A stretch of 64,000 nt of DNA. Origin: Polystyrenella longa (lineage in GTDB: Bacteria; Planctomycetota; Planctomycetia; Planctomycetales; Planctomycetaceae). The notes under the pieces are model-generated. The model was not told where the DNA came from. It saw nothing but the letters and a program-made list of their open reading frames with translations, and ran no database searches. Shown here one piece after another: positions 8,162 through 17,769 of this stretch. The DNA lies in assembly GCF_007750395.1 (NCBI RefSeq), contig NZ_CP036281.1:285211-349210 (forward strand), written 5' to 3'. The position numbers were made by a program, and so were the translations under genes. Numbering within the stretch: the first letter of the stretch is position 1; each line of letters begins with the position of its first letter.

Positions 8162-9919
8162 GTGCATCGTTTAAACGATGACTTGAAAGCACTCATCAGT
8201 AAAGCAAATTCCGAAGGTCAACTAACCTTTCAGGCAGTAGATGATTTTCTGCCTGACGAGGGGGGCGATCCTGCACTGATCGATCATCTGGTGATGGCGC
8301 TGGAAGAAAATGCGCTGGAAGTGGTTGATGATCCTCAGGCTTACTCTTGGAAGGCTGACGAAGATGCTGATCAGGGTAAAAAGTCGACCCCAGAAATCCG
8401 TGTTGAAGAAGAGGAAGTAACTCCAGAAGTTGCCTCCGCGATGGCCAATGCGCTGGCCGCTGCCGAAACCTCGGCACTTTCTTCACGCGATCCTATTCGG
8501 ATGTATCTGAGCCAGATGGGAAATATCCCTCTGCTTTCCCGCCGACGGGAAATCTTTCTGGCGAAACAGATTGAACTGACACGGAAACGGTTCCGCCGCA
8601 CATTGCTGGAATCCGATTTCGCGATTGCTCAAACGGTCGAAACATTCGAAAAAGTGAACATCGGCGAATTGCCGTTCGAAAGAACGTTGCGTACCTCTGA
8701 AACCGAGAATGTACAAAAAGAACAAATTCTCGGTCGGATGTCTCACAACCTTTCGACTCTGCGTAATCTGATGAACCAGAACCGGGAGGACTTCCATTCG
8801 CTGGAAGATATTACTTCCAAGACGGCTCTAAAAGAGATCCGCGGAAAAATGATTCGTAGACGCCGAAAGATGGCGACCCTCTGCGAAGAACTCAGTTTGC
8901 GAACCCAACGCTTACAACCCATCATGAAACGGTTGCACCAGATTGCAGATCGAATGATGGAACTGGATCGACAGATCAAGCGTTACAGCAAAAGTCCGGC
9001 GTCCCATACCGATGTTGCGGTTCTTCGGCGAGAGCTGGACGAATTTGTCGAGATGACCCTTGAAACTCCCGCCGAGTTCAAAGGCCGATCCGACGAAATC
9101 AAAAATCGCTTTGACGGTTGGACAGAAGCCAAACAGCAACTGTCTGGCGGTAACCTGCGGTTGGTGGTTTCGATTGCCAAAAAGTACCGTAATCGTGGTC
9201 TCAGCTTTCTCGACCTCATTCAGGAAGGGAATGCCGGCCTGATGCGAGGTGTTGAGAAGTATGAATACCGACGTGGGTACAAATTCTCGACTTACGCCAC
9301 CTGGTGGATTCGTCAAGCTATTACGCGTGCCGTTGCCGACCATGCCCGGACTATTCGTATTCCAGTTCACATGTTCCAGAGCATCTCGACGCTGAAAGCC
9401 AAGAGCGAACAGATTCGTCAGGAAACCGGTCGCGAACCGACGATGGAAGAACTGGCCGAAGCGGTCGATCTTACTGTCGAAGAGACCGAACGGATCATGA
9501 AAACCTGGAAGCACCCGATCAGTCTCGATACGCCTGTAGGCGAAAGCGAAGACAGCAGCTTCGGTGACTTTCTGGAAGATGGTAACGAAGGGAACCCGGC
9601 CGATTCGGCGATGCGGCAAATGCTGCGGGACAAAATCGAACATGTTCTCAAAAGCCTGACCTACCGTGAGCGGGAAATTATCCGTCTGCGATACGGCCTG
9701 GGTGATGGTTACAGTTACACCTTGGAAGAAACAGGGCGTATCTTCAAAGTGACCCGGGAACGTATTCGTCAGATCGAATCGAAAGCCCTCAAGAAGCTAC
9801 AACATCACACTCGTAGCGATCATTTGAAAGGCTTTGTCGACGACATGCTTTCTGTGGAAGCGACCGGTGAAGAAGGAACCGAGGCAGCTCCCGCACAGGA
9901 GCCGGCCCTGGCCATTTAA
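8162..9919 (+). CDS. rpoD: Housekeeping RNA polymerase sigma factor (RpoD/SigA)
   Basis: Directs RNA polymerase to most promoters. The start is GTG with GGGAG six bases upstream. Domains in order: a region 1.1-like helical segment (residues 1-55); an acidic linker (65-95); region 1.2 with [20 protein letters not shown] (108-127); a non-conserved helical region (135-320); regions 2.1-2.4 with [20 protein letters not shown] (331-350) and the promoter-melting [17 protein letters not shown] (375-391); region 3 (405-450); region 4.1 with [18 protein letters not shown] (499-516); and the helix-turn-helix [17 protein letters not shown] (530-546). The Ala/Glu-rich tail after 563 is extra. It stands alone behind a long palindrome-rich upstream region and has a strong terminator. 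Confidence 0.97.
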   Translation: MHRLNDDLKALISKANSEGQLTFQAVDDFLPDEGGDPALIDHLVMALEENALEVVDDPQAYSWKADEDADQGKKSTPEIRVEEEEVTPEVASAMANALAAAETSALSSRDPIRMYLSQMGNIPLLSRRREIFLAKQIELTRKRFRRTLLESDFAIAQTVETFEKVNIGELPFERTLRTSETENVQKEQILGRMSHNLSTLRNLMNQNREDFHSLEDITSKTALKEIRGKMIRRRRKMATLCEELSLRTQRLQPIMKRLHQIADRMMELDRQIKRYSKSPASHTDVAVLRRELDEFVEMTLETPAEFKGRSDEIKNRFDGWTEAKQQLSGGNLRLVVSIAKKYRNRGLSFLDLIQEGNAGLMRGVEKYEYRRGYKFSTYATWWIRQAITRAVADHARTIRIPVHMFQSISTLKAKSEQIRQETGREPTMEELAEAVDLTVEETERIMKTWKHPISLDTPVGESEDSSFGDFLEDGNEGNPADSAMRQMLRDKIEHVLKSLTYREREIIRLRYGLGDGYSYTLEETGRIFKVTRERIRQIESKALKKLQHHTRSDHLKGFVDDMLSVEATGEEGTEAAPAQEPALAI

Positions 9920-9963
9920 AGTGATCCATCACGCTGTGATGGTAAAAATATGTAAAGCCCATG

Positions 9964-10000
9964 AAAACCGCCTTTCTCAATTGAGAAGGGCGGTTTTTTA
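9964..10000 (+). terminator. Rho-independent terminator of the sigma factor gene
   Basis: A 17-bp stem runs from AAAACCGCC to GGCGGTTTT with one G-T wobble and almost no loop, followed by TTTTTTA. It lies 45 bases past the rpoD stop. Confidence 0.93.
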
Positions 10001-10198
10001 TTGCGCGGTCGGTTCGCTGAGTATTGAAAATCAAGTTCCACGTCCTTCCATTTCGCTTGGTGGCAGTGGCATCGAATTATCTCAGTTCTGCCTCGGAGTA
10101 CACAGTCAAATCCAGCTCGAATTGCAGTCTTTTCAACTCCGATTTGTCGATGGCCTAATTTACCGCAATCGTAGATGTGCTCCTGTACTGGATACTCA

Positions 10199-10432
10199 TT
10201 ATTCTCCGGAGTCGGGCAGTTGAGCTTCATCGAGTCGAATTAAATTCTGCTTCCAGAACGGCCAGCCCCCGATGGAAAACTTATGCCCGCCTACTTCGCC
10301 TGCAATCAATGATATCTCTCGATCCGCCGAACGAAACATCCAGTGATCGGCAGCGATGATGACCACTACAATGAGGCAGCATGTATTGATGGCGATTTTG
10401 ATGAAATGCGGCGTGGTCTTGAGCATTCTCAT
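10199..10432 (-). CDS. Small single-span membrane protein of unknown function
   Basis: A 77-residue protein with one hydrophobic segment (about 11-28) followed by a polar tail with EISLIAGEVGGHKFSIGGWPFW. It begins 3 bases after the stop codon of the upstream 243-residue gene, so the two are very likely translated from one message. I do not recognise the family. The tight spacing is the main reason to accept it as real. Confidence 0.5.
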   Translation of the reverse strand: MRMLKTTPHFIKIAINTCCLIVVVIIAADHWMFRSADREISLIAGEVGGHKFSIGGWPFWKQNLIRLDEAQLPDSGE

Positions 10433-10435
10433 TTG

Positions 10436-11167
10436 TCAATCAAGTTCATCGAAAGTAACTTCCCAGTAGGATTCGCCCCACGACACGGCGTTCTTTTTAT
10501 CCGAGGCGATTTTCATTCGATGACCTCGGACTTTCATTTTAAGGGTATTGGGGCCACTCCATTCAACCAACTCTTTTAATTGCAAGATTGCGCCGTAGTT
10601 GGCTCGGGTCGACCCTAACAGCTTTTTCGAGAGTTGCTTTGAGCTCCGGTTTTTGAAAAGGTGGGCGAAGATGTGAACTTGAAACGGCTCCATTCGGTAG
10701 GACAACTTTGCATTGTAATCTCGTGACGGATGTCTGATGGGTGTTGTAAACAAATGCTCAAAGATCATTTTGTCTTGCATGCAAAGGTCATAAGCCAGAT
10801 CGATACTGGCGGTCTCCCCTCCCAGTTTAGTTGCCAGGTGAACGAGGACGTCACGAATCAAATCGAGTATCAAAAATTTCTGCTCATAAGCATTCAGCGA
10901 ATCCAAACTGTTTATATTGAATTGGCGTGAAGTAAATAGTATGCCTGACCCGTCAATATGTAGGTTTTTTGTTTCGCAGGGAGGGGTTTCTACCAGTTCA
11001 ATGCAAACCTTCCGAACTTCTCCGGCGGCGAGCTTTTGTTTCCGTAAATGATGGAGGAAATGAGAACTGGTCGAAAAGCACAATGCTGGAAATCGCACAT
11101 TGAATTCTGAGCCGTGGATTCGTTTCAAGTCTTCGGTAAGGTAGATGCCAATATCACGTAGATACAT
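10436..11167 (-). CDS. Protein of unknown function, first gene of a two-gene unit
   Basis: A 243-residue soluble-looking protein without signal peptide or clear membrane segment. It is rich in Leu, Lys, His and Phe, with a helical-looking middle (about 85-135) and a C-terminus ending in SWGESYWEVTFDELD, which looks beta-stranded. I recognise no catalytic motif. It is followed by the coupled 77-residue membrane protein. Codon use looks less biased than in its neighbours, which could mean recent acquisition, but I could not compute this. A tandem TAACC repeat lies 19-33 bases upstream of its start. Confidence 0.6.
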   Translation of the reverse strand: MYLRDIGIYLTEDLKRIHGSEFNVRFPALCFSTSSHFLHHLRKQKLAAGEVRKVCIELVETPPCETKNLHIDGSGILFTSRQFNINSLDSLNAYEQKFLILDLIRDVLVHLATKLGGETASIDLAYDLCMQDKMIFEHLFTTPIRHPSRDYNAKLSYRMEPFQVHIFAHLFKNRSSKQLSKKLLGSTRANYGAILQLKELVEWSGPNTLKMKVRGHRMKIASDKKNAVSWGESYWEVTFDELD

Positions 11168-11185
11168 ATAAATCGTTCGCTAGTT

Positions 11186-11200
11186 GGTTAGGTTAGGTTA
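11186..11200 (-). repeat. Short tandem repeat (3 x TAACC on the minus strand) upstream of the 243-residue gene
   Basis: GGTTA is repeated three times exactly on the plus strand, 19-33 bases before the start codon at 11167. Changes in copy number here would alter promoter spacing. No further evidence. Confidence 0.4.
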
Positions 11201-11498
11201 TCGTTATTCCATGCCTTCACAGTAATGGGCGTTAGCAACTCGTGTTGAAAATCCTTGCCCATGATAATCCGGTTAGTGCCCGGCCTGCACAAGATGTCTC
11301 ACTGCAGGCACGTTTTCGTGCGATTTCGTGGCTTTTGTGGTTCCTGTCCATCCCTCCACCGCTTGATGAAAACGCACTGTATGAGCTATCTTAACGCTTT
11401 GCCCCCTCAGTGCATGGGGGAAATGTACACTCCATCGTGTTGTTGGGCCCTGTCGAGGGCGGGTGGCACTCGATGAATCAGAGAAAAAGGATAGAGGA
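11201..11498. other. Divergent intergenic region upstream of fabI
   Basis: About 300 bases between the minus-strand orphan pair and fabI. It must hold both promoters. I see no strong operator-like palindrome. An in-frame extension of fabI begins at 11463 but is poorly supported. Confidence 0.4.
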
Positions 11499-12299
11499 AT
11501 GGGATTATTTACCGGGAAAAAAGGACTCGTACTGGGGATCGCCAACGATCATTCCATTGCTTGGGCAATCACAAAGCAGTTGCAGGCGGAAGGGGCCGAG
11601 ATGGCCTTTACTCATCTGCCGGATAAAGACCCCGAGCGTCCCCGGATGGAGCGACGCCTGCGTAAGCTGGTGGATGACTTCGCGACATTCATCCTGCCGT
11701 GCGACGTTACCAATGATGAAGACATGGACGCCGTCTTTGACAAAGCGAAAGAGCAGTGGGGCGAAATTGACTTTGTGCTGCACTCTATTGCTTACGCTCC
11801 GATTAATGACCTCAAAGGTCCCGTTGCCGAAGTGAGCCGCGATGGGTTCAAAACGTCGATGGAAATCAGCGTGTACAGCCTCATGTCAGTCGCTAACCGG
11901 GCGCAGCATATTCTGAAAGAGGGGGGCAACATCCTGACGCTGACTTACCTTGGTGGCGAAAAGGTCATCCCCGGTTACAACGTCATGGGTATCTGCAAGG
12001 CGGCTCTCGAAAGCACCGTGGAATACCTGGCTTACGAACTGGGGGCTAAAGGGATTCGCGTGAACGCTCTTTCCGCTGGGCCGCTGAAAACACTCAGCTC
12101 TTCCGCTGTGGGTGAATTTGACATGATGCTCAAGCTTTACACCGACATGTCTCCACTCCGCCGGAACATCACTCCGGAAGAAGTTGGCAAATCGGGTGCC
12201 TTCCTGCTCAGTGATATGGCCAGCGGTGTGACGGGAGAGAACCTGCACGTCGATTCGGGATACCACATCATGGGCGCGGGCTCTACTGAAAAGGATTAG
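11499..12299 (+). CDS. fabI: Enoyl-[acyl-carrier-protein] reductase (NADH), FabI
   Basis: Carries out the last reduction of each fatty-acid elongation cycle. It is a short-chain dehydrogenase of 266 residues. The N-terminal nucleotide-binding stretch is [18 protein letters not shown] (7-24). Diagnostic FabI features are [13 protein letters not shown] (96-108), [19 protein letters not shown] (146-164) and the catalytic Tyr160-x6-Lys167, with SAGPLKTL near 190-200. The ATG at 11499 is preferred over 11463 because family members start MGLFxGKKGLV and AAGG lies eight bases upstream. It stands alone. A 74-nt repeat element begins 7 bases after the TAG stop. Confidence 0.95.
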   Translation: MGLFTGKKGLVLGIANDHSIAWAITKQLQAEGAEMAFTHLPDKDPERPRMERRLRKLVDDFATFILPCDVTNDEDMDAVFDKAKEQWGEIDFVLHSIAYAPINDLKGPVAEVSRDGFKTSMEISVYSLMSVANRAQHILKEGGNILTLTYLGGEKVIPGYNVMGICKAALESTVEYLAYELGAKGIRVNALSAGPLKTLSSSAVGEFDMMLKLYTDMSPLRRNITPEEVGKSGAFLLSDMASGVTGENLHVDSGYHIMGAGSTEKD

Positions 12300-12305
12300 A
12301 GGCCA

Positions 12306-12379
12306 TTTCAAAACCCGGTTGTGGCTGTCTGATACTCTACATGGACAGGGTGAACGTGACCCATCAGAGGGTTTTGAAA
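12306..12379 (+). repeat. 74-nt hairpin repeat element, copy A (downstream of fabI)
   Basis: The outer arms TTTCAAAACCC (12306-12316) and GGGTTTTGAAA (12369-12379) are perfectly complementary. The conserved core CCGGTTGTGGCTGT follows the left arm, and an inner stem CTGTC...GACAG is visible. Copies B, C and D share the length, the core and the terminal pairing. It begins 7 bases after the fabI TAG stop. There is no T tract, so it does not look like a standard terminator. Confidence 0.75.
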
Positions 12380-12537
12380 CTACTACTAGAGGCGGCCTGT
12401 TCCGGAAAAAGTCATTCCTCGAACTGCACGGCTAGATGAGCTAGCCGCGTGGTTCTTGAGGTGATGGTCGCCCCGCTCGAGGAAAAGTGTCAATGGTTCG
12501 TGGTTCGTGGTTCCCACTGCAGCCAGGATAGGTTCCC

Positions 12538-12945
12538 ATGTCGAATGAGATGAAACTTCCGAAGCGCATCGGCATCGCCATCGTCGAACATGACGGGAAA
12601 TATCTGATTGGCGTGCGGCAAGCAACACAAACATTGGCGGGGAAAGCGGAGTTCCCCGGTGGAAAATGTCTGCCGGAAGAATCGGCCGCCGATTGTGCCG
12701 TTCGCGAGTGCCAGGAGGAAACGGGGCTCGATGTTCGTGTGCAGAAGATGATTTACGAAATCGAACATCGCTACTCCCACGATGTTGTTGCTCTTCAATT
12801 CTGGTTATGTGAATTGATAGATACAGACAAGGCTGATTCTCTGGCTCCCTTTGTCTGGCGTTCGCGCGAAGAGCTAACGGAACTCGATTTCCCGGATGCA
12901 AACGGGCCGGTCATTCAACTGTTGCTGGAAACGGAGTCTGCATGA
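12538..12945 (+). CDS. Nudix hydrolase (MutT/NUDT-like)
   Basis: A 135-residue Nudix protein that hydrolyses a nucleoside diphosphate linked to another group. The complete Nudix box G-x5-E-x7-REC-x-EE-x-G-L spans residues 42-64, with REC at 56-58 and the Mg2+-binding EE at 60-61. The size and the N-terminal IGIAIVEHDGKYLIGVRQ resemble 8-oxo-dGTP diphosphatases, but a related substrate is equally possible. Its last four bases overlap the start of the alcohol dehydrogenase gene, so the two are translationally coupled. The short tandem GGTTCGT repeats just upstream (12495-12511) are odd. Confidence 0.88.
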   Translation: MSNEMKLPKRIGIAIVEHDGKYLIGVRQATQTLAGKAEFPGGKCLPEESAADCAVRECQEETGLDVRVQKMIYEIEHRYSHDVVALQFWLCELIDTDKADSLAPFVWRSREELTELDFPDANGPVIQLLLETESA

Positions 12946-13913
12946 TGCGCGCCCTGGTTTTAAAATCAGGCGAATTAGCATACGCCTCTGACTATCAGGC
13001 CGCACCACCGACGCCCCCTTCGAAGTCATCGTTGATAACCGTTCGTGTGCTGCAGGCCGGCATCTGTGAAACAGACCTGCAACTGGTGGCGGGCTATATG
13101 GGCTACGAAGGTGTCCTGGGGCATGAGTTCTGTGGCATCGCGATGGAAGGGAAGTATGCGGGGCAACGCGTCGTAGGTGAGATCAACTGTGCCTGCGGCA
13201 ACTGCGAATATTGCCAACGCGAATTGGGTCGTCACTGTCCCCAGCGCACCGTGATCGGCATTCTGAATCACGACGGTGCCTTCGCCGATCAGTTGTATGT
13301 TCCGGAAGAGAATATCCTGCCGGTCCCGGATTCGGTACCGACGGAAGAAGCGGTTTTCGTCGAACCCTTGGCCGCGGCGTTAGAGATTCTCGAACAGATC
13401 GAATTCAATGCAACGGACCGAATTGCCATTCTGGGCGACGGTCGACTGGGGAATCTGTGTGCCCAAGTGTTGCAGCAGCAACCGGGCGAAGTCATCGTAC
13501 TGGGACGGCATCAGGCGAAACTTGATCGGCTCGATCAGTTAGGCATCGCCGCCGCGCTTGCCGACAACGTCTTGGCAGAACGGCAGTTCGATTACGTCGT
13601 TGACTGCACCGGTTCCGCGAGCGGGATTGAATCGGCTCTTGGATACGTTCGACCGCGGGGAACGATCATTCTCAAGACGACTATCGCCGGAACGCAGCCG
13701 CTTAATCTCGCTCCCTTTGTAATTGATGAATTGACACTCGTCGGTTCCCGGTGTGGTCTGTTCGCTCCGGCCCTCCAGGCACTGGAAGAGAGGGCGATCG
13801 ACGTGCGCGGCCTGATCGATTCTCGCTTTCCGCTGGAGCAAGGTCTGGCTGCATTCGAACGGGCAAGCACGCCCGGCGTCATGAAAGTTCTGCTGGATAT
13901 CAGTGATGAGTAA
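12942..13913 (+). CDS. Zinc-dependent medium-chain alcohol dehydrogenase
   Basis: Oxidises or reduces an alcohol/aldehyde pair with NAD(P). At 323 residues it is somewhat short for the MDR family. Catalytic zinc ligands are Cys42 (AGICETDL) and His61-Glu62 (GHEFCG). The structural zinc lobe Cys85-x2-Cys88-x2-Cys91-x7-Cys99 is complete. The Rossmann motif is ILGDGRLGNL (about 164-173), and VVDCTGSASGIE near 210 follows the family pattern. It is coupled to the upstream Nudix gene through ATGA, and a second ATG lies immediately after the first. The natural substrate is not evident; threonine- or sorbitol-dehydrogenase-type roles are possible. Confidence 0.88.
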   Translation: MMRALVLKSGELAYASDYQAAPPTPPSKSSLITVRVLQAGICETDLQLVAGYMGYEGVLGHEFCGIAMEGKYAGQRVVGEINCACGNCEYCQRELGRHCPQRTVIGILNHDGAFADQLYVPEENILPVPDSVPTEEAVFVEPLAAALEILEQIEFNATDRIAILGDGRLGNLCAQVLQQQPGEVIVLGRHQAKLDRLDQLGIAAALADNVLAERQFDYVVDCTGSASGIESALGYVRPRGTIILKTTIAGTQPLNLAPFVIDELTLVGSRCGLFAPALQALEERAIDVRGLIDSRFPLEQGLAAFERASTPGVMKVLLDISDE

Positions 13914-14047
13914 CAGTCGCGACCCGAGCCAAATTCAGGCTTGATTTTGGTATCTGCACATGCGAGCATGTGCTGTGTTGTTGAATTGGCAGCACCGTGT
14001 TGAGGACTGCCGCATCGTGCAATGCCGTTGTGGTAACTGCCGCTTAA

Positions 14048-15427
14048 GTGAAAACGCGGTCGTTATTTTCTTTGTGCGGGATCATTCTTTTATTCGCTTC
14101 GCCCTTCGGGATTCAATTCGTGTTTGCGTCCACTATCTCGATTCTGTTCCTCGGGGCTTTCCTGTTTTACCCCTTCTGGTTGTGCTTCATGCTGGTCATG
14201 GGGTTGATCATGAGTGGGCTCACTCGAGGTGACCGTTCGCTTGAATGGATGGAAGAAGATATACGAGCGTCAGTCCAGGGGGGAGCGGTTTCCAGAACCC
14301 AATCGGAACGGCTCATCGCGAATGTCTATATCGCGTTGATCATGTTGGGTATCTTGTTTTTCTACATGGCGATCCCAGTATTACTACTCATTCCTGTCTT
14401 GCTGGGGCTAGCGACTCTCGGGGCGATCTTTTCAGGATTTGGGGGGTCCACGGGAAGCATTGGACTTCTCATTATTACGGGGACGATGTTCTGGTCAGTG
14501 GTTCGGGGCCTGTTCGCATTCGGCAGCGGGGGCCCTCCCGGCATACCGATCAAGCGTAAGCATGAACCAAAACTGTATCGGATGACGGATGCCGTAGCGG
14601 CGCGTGTCGATACTGATCCTATCAATCGCATCTATCTGGCGCCCGGTTCAGAAATCTGCGTCTTTCAGACAGGTCGCGGTCCATTTGGTATTCTGGGGTT
14701 GAAACACCGCGCCCTGGTACTGGGAATGTGTAGTCTGCATACATTGACCGTATTGGAATTTCAGTCGATCCTGGCGCATGAGTATGCACATTTCGGACAT
14801 GGCGATACCAAGATCAGCCGTCTGATTCATCAGGTGATGCTCACAATGGCTCAGACACTCGACACGATGGCCCAGACCGGTGGCTGGCTTCGATTACTGA
14901 ATCCGGTTTACTGGTTTTTAATCCTGTATTTCAAGGCGTTTGAGTTGATGACGGCTGGTTATTCCCGGTCCCAGGAGTATCTGGCAGATCGTATGGCGAT
15001 TGCCGTTTACGGTTCAAATACTTTCAAGAAAGCATTAGTTAAGGTTGCCACAGAGGCAATCGTCATGGAAGAATGTTTGATGAGTCGCGAGTTCGACGCG
15101 GTGGCGGAGATGGACTTCAAAAAGACGAACGCCTACGAGGAAAACCGGCATTTTATGTCCAAGGTCCTCGATAAGCAAAAGACGAAAAAACTGTATCGAC
15201 AACTCGTCAGTGAGCGAGGATCGATCTTTTCTACTCACCCGACTGTTCGTGAACGGGTCGATGCGATCAAAGGAGTGAATGACGTCGTTGATCGGAAGAG
15301 AAATCCAGCGGTCGCCCTTCTCAGAAATGTGAAGGCCACGGAAATTGCCCTCTCAAAATACTTAAGAAAGCATTTCCGGCGGCTGGTAAAAAGTCTGATT
15401 GATTATTACGAAGCCAATCAATATTAA
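14048..15427 (+). CDS. M48-family zinc metalloprotease, integral membrane
   Basis: A membrane-embedded Ste24/HtpX-type protease for damaged or misfolded membrane proteins. It starts with GTG and has hydrophobic segments at about 6-26, 30-56, 94-120 and 125-160. The catalytic zinc motif His244-Glu-Tyr-Ala-His248 (HEYAHFGHGD) is followed by the third-ligand region SRSQEYLADRMAI (about 308-320). A further amphipathic or membrane-associated segment lies at about 280-300. The start is uncertain: there is no ideal ribosome binding site before GTG, but starting later would remove the first membrane spans. A weak hairpin without T tract (15431-15462) follows the stop. Confidence 0.88.
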   Translation: MKTRSLFSLCGIILLFASPFGIQFVFASTISILFLGAFLFYPFWLCFMLVMGLIMSGLTRGDRSLEWMEEDIRASVQGGAVSRTQSERLIANVYIALIMLGILFFYMAIPVLLLIPVLLGLATLGAIFSGFGGSTGSIGLLIITGTMFWSVVRGLFAFGSGGPPGIPIKRKHEPKLYRMTDAVAARVDTDPINRIYLAPGSEICVFQTGRGPFGILGLKHRALVLGMCSLHTLTVLEFQSILAHEYAHFGHGDTKISRLIHQVMLTMAQTLDTMAQTGGWLRLLNPVYWFLILYFKAFELMTAGYSRSQEYLADRMAIAVYGSNTFKKALVKVATEAIVMEECLMSREFDAVAEMDFKKTNAYEENRHFMSKVLDKQKTKKLYRQLVSERGSIFSTHPTVRERVDAIKGVNDVVDRKRNPAVALLRNVKATEIALSKYLRKHFRRLVKSLIDYYEANQY

Positions 15428-15487
15428 ATGGCAACCCTCTCACCCTGTTGAGGTCCGGTTGCTCTATTAACTCTGAGACGAAGTCCT

Positions 15488-16390
15488 ATGCTAATCTCCA
15501 ATCTGTCCCCACATATTTCTACTCGACACTATTCTTTCCCAAGAATGCTGTTGACCAGTCTATCGCTGTTTCTACTAATGACGGTGATGGTCGATCCTTT
15601 GAGTGCAGAAGATAAACCTGTGGGTGAGCTGTTTGAAGAGGTCGACTTTAGCACGGGCAAATTAACGGACGCGCTTGCACCGCCGAAAACTGATGGTGAA
15701 TCTGAAGATTCTCAACCGACTAAGACGGCGGAATCGAGTCCGGAAATTGATATTCCTTCGGGGAAATGGACTGTCCGGTTTATCAGTCAGAATGCCTCTC
15801 CTAAGCCAAGTCTGCTCCCCAAAAACTCGGGGCTGGATATCCTTCTCGATTTGCAAATGGTGGGCGCGAAGCAGGACAACCCGCATCTCCTCGGTCACTT
15901 TAATTCCGAAGCAGCCTGGTATGTTCAACAGGGATACCTGTTGCCAGTAGACAAAAAAGACTCCGCTCTACGTATCGCAACCGTCAAAGACTTCGAATTG
16001 CAGGGCATCTGGAATGTGGAAGGCCGTGGAGGCTGGTTCATCTTGTTGGGTTACGACGATGGTCATGGGTACGTGTTGGAGAATACGAGGTTTATTTCCA
16101 AGGAAAGTGGGGGTCCCTGGCACCTGTCCGAACTGCGTGGTGGTCGTGGATTACCGGAGACTTTTGACAAAGTCTGTCACGAGCACAAATACGAATGGAA
16201 AGGAGATCAACCGATTCGCCTGACGGTGCAGGATAAACAGCTTTCCCTTAAGGTCGGCGAGAAGGATTTACTCAAAGAGGTACCACTCGCGAATTATGGC
16301 CCGGGTGAGTTGATTGTAGGGACCTTCAAAGGAAAGTATGATCCTAAGCCGCTGAAGATCAAGTCGCTGCGAATTCGCTCGCTCCCTTAA
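15488..16390 (+). CDS. Exported protein of unknown function (DUF1080/LamG-like beta fold suspected)
   Basis: A 300-residue protein with a hydrophobic segment MLLTSLSLFLLMTVMVDPLSA at 20-40, a likely signal peptide. The first ATG at 15488 adds 19 polar residues; the ATG at 15545 would give a more regular signal peptide. Residues 50-90 are a Ser/Glu-rich linker. The remainder has alternating beta pattern with GIWNVEGRGGWFILLGYDDG and a C-terminal LIVGTFKGKYDPKPLKIKSLRIRSLP, reminiscent of concanavalin-like domains of planctomycete DUF1080 proteins. That link is inference. Copy C of the 74-nt repeat lies 71 bases downstream. Confidence 0.75.
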   Translation: MLISNLSPHISTRHYSFPRMLLTSLSLFLLMTVMVDPLSAEDKPVGELFEEVDFSTGKLTDALAPPKTDGESEDSQPTKTAESSPEIDIPSGKWTVRFISQNASPKPSLLPKNSGLDILLDLQMVGAKQDNPHLLGHFNSEAAWYVQQGYLLPVDKKDSALRIATVKDFELQGIWNVEGRGGWFILLGYDDGHGYVLENTRFISKESGGPWHLSELRGGRGLPETFDKVCHEHKYEWKGDQPIRLTVQDKQLSLKVGEKDLLKEVPLANYGPGELIVGTFKGKYDPKPLKIKSLRIRSLP

Positions 16391-16460
16391 GGCCTTCTCT
16401 GCGAACTCGGTTCTGACCTTGGTTGTTCTGAGTATTAGTGTCTGTCTATTAAAGAACCCA

Positions 16461-16534
16461 TCCTGAAGCCTGGTTGTGGCTGTCATCCGGCTAGCAAAAC
16501 AAGGGATAACGAGCCCCTTGGCGGGGTTTCAGGA
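16461..16534 (+). repeat. 74-nt hairpin repeat element, copy C
   Basis: Left arm TCCTGAAGCC pairs with right arm GGTTTCAGGA (16525-16534). The arm sequence differs from copies A and B, but pairing is kept by matching changes on both sides. The core TGGTTGTGGCTGTC is conserved and total length is 74. It lies between the exported orphan and the M20 gene, 71 bases after the stop. Confidence 0.65.
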
Positions 16535-16563
16535 CCGCTTAATTACTGTGAAAAGAGTTTCTG

Positions 16564-17769
16564 GTGCACATCTCCACGACCAGTCCGGTCGACTTGTTGA
16601 AACAGCTCATTGCCATCCCATCCGTTAATCCGATGGGCCAATCGGTCTCGGGTGATATTTATTACGAGACCGCCGTGACTCGCTGGCTGGTCGGTTTGTT
16701 CGAAGAACGAAAAATTCCCTACCGCGTGCAGGAAGTCTCTCCGGGCCGAGCGAACGTCGTCGCAGTTTGCCATGCTCCCGGCGCTACGAAGACGGTAATG
16801 CTCGACGCCCACCAAGATACGGTTCCCGTCGAAGGGATGACGATTCCTCCCTTTGAACCGACTGAAAAAGAGGGTCGCATCTACGGGCGAGGTGCCTGCG
16901 ATGTCAAAGGAGGAATGGCGGCGATGCTATCCGCGTTTCTTCGCTTGACAGAATCTGAAGCGACGTTGCCGAATCACGTCCTGCTTTCCTGTTCTTGCGA
17001 CGAAGAAGCAACATTAGGAGGAATTCAGCGATTGGCGGACGAATGGTCAAACGCAAACGATTCCCAGTCCGAGCCGGAAAGTTTGCTGCATCGGTCGCCC
17101 GATCTGGCGATCATCGCCGAGCCAACTGAACTCGATGTCATCAACGCACACAAAGGAGTGGTGCGCTGGAAGATCAACGTTGCCGGTCGGGCCTGTCATT
17201 CGTCGGCTCCTCGGGAAGGGGAGAGCGCGATTTACCGCATGGGGCACATTCTGCGGCTGTTGGAAGAATACGCGGAGCAACTGGAGTCAGAACGAAAAGC
17301 ACACCCCCGGCTGGGCTCGGCGACGATCAGTGTCGGTATTATCAAAGGGGGCAGTTCCGTCAACATTGTGCCCGAGCATTGCGAAATCGAAATCGATCGA
17401 CGGTTGATCCCGGGCGAAGAAGGACTGGCGGCCCAGGCGGAATTGCATCAGTTCCTGAGTTCCCACGTCGACTTTGAGATCATTTTTTCCGAACCCTGGG
17501 TGAATGTTCCCCCCCTCTCGGATACGGAGAACGGACTGCTGAGCAAAGTGTTACTGCAGACAATTGAACCGGTCGCTGGCGAGAGAACATCGATTGCGGT
17601 TCCCTTCGGCACCCACGCCTCACCGGTTGCCGCTGCAGGCGTTCCGGCAGTGGTTTTCGGACCAGGATCGATTGATCAGGCTCACACCAAAGACGAATGG
17701 ATCGAAGTTAAGCAACTCGAACAGGCGGCGGAAATCTACTATCAGTTCTGTCTGGCAGAATTGAAATAA
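16564..17769 (+). CDS. M20-family amidohydrolase (acetylornithine deacetylase / DapE-like)
   Basis: A 401-residue zinc-dependent deacylase or peptidase. Metal and catalytic residues are all present: His83 and Asp85 (DAHQDTVPVEG), Asp113 (GRGACDVKGGMAAM), the Glu147-Glu148 pair (SCDEEATLGG), a further Glu in IIAEPTELD, and a C-terminal His in GPGSIDQAHTKDEW. A dimerisation lid spans roughly 190-300. The pattern fits the ArgE/DapE/carboxypeptidase G2 group. No arginine or lysine genes flank it, so the substrate stays open. The start is GTG at 16564, with GAG eight bases upstream. Confidence 0.9.
   Translation: MHISTTSPVDLLKQLIAIPSVNPMGQSVSGDIYYETAVTRWLVGLFEERKIPYRVQEVSPGRANVVAVCHAPGATKTVMLDAHQDTVPVEGMTIPPFEPTEKEGRIYGRGACDVKGGMAAMLSAFLRLTESEATLPNHVLLSCSCDEEATLGGIQRLADEWSNANDSQSEPESLLHRSPDLAIIAEPTELDVINAHKGVVRWKINVAGRACHSSAPREGESAIYRMGHILRLLEEYAEQLESERKAHPRLGSATISVGIIKGGSSVNIVPEHCEIEIDRRLIPGEEGLAAQAELHQFLSSHVDFEIIFSEPWVNVPPLSDTENGLLSKVLLQTIEPVAGERTSIAVPFGTHASPVAAAGVPAVVFGPGSIDQAHTKDEWIEVKQLEQAAEIYYQFCLAELK

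Noticed and set aside
8912-9643. 243-codon minus-strand frame inside the sigma factor gene
   Set aside because: It lies fully antisense to conserved regions 2-4 of rpoD and matches no family I know.
9916-10230. 104-codon minus-strand frame downstream of rpoD
   Set aside because: It reads straight through the rpoD terminator hairpin, so a real gene is unlikely.
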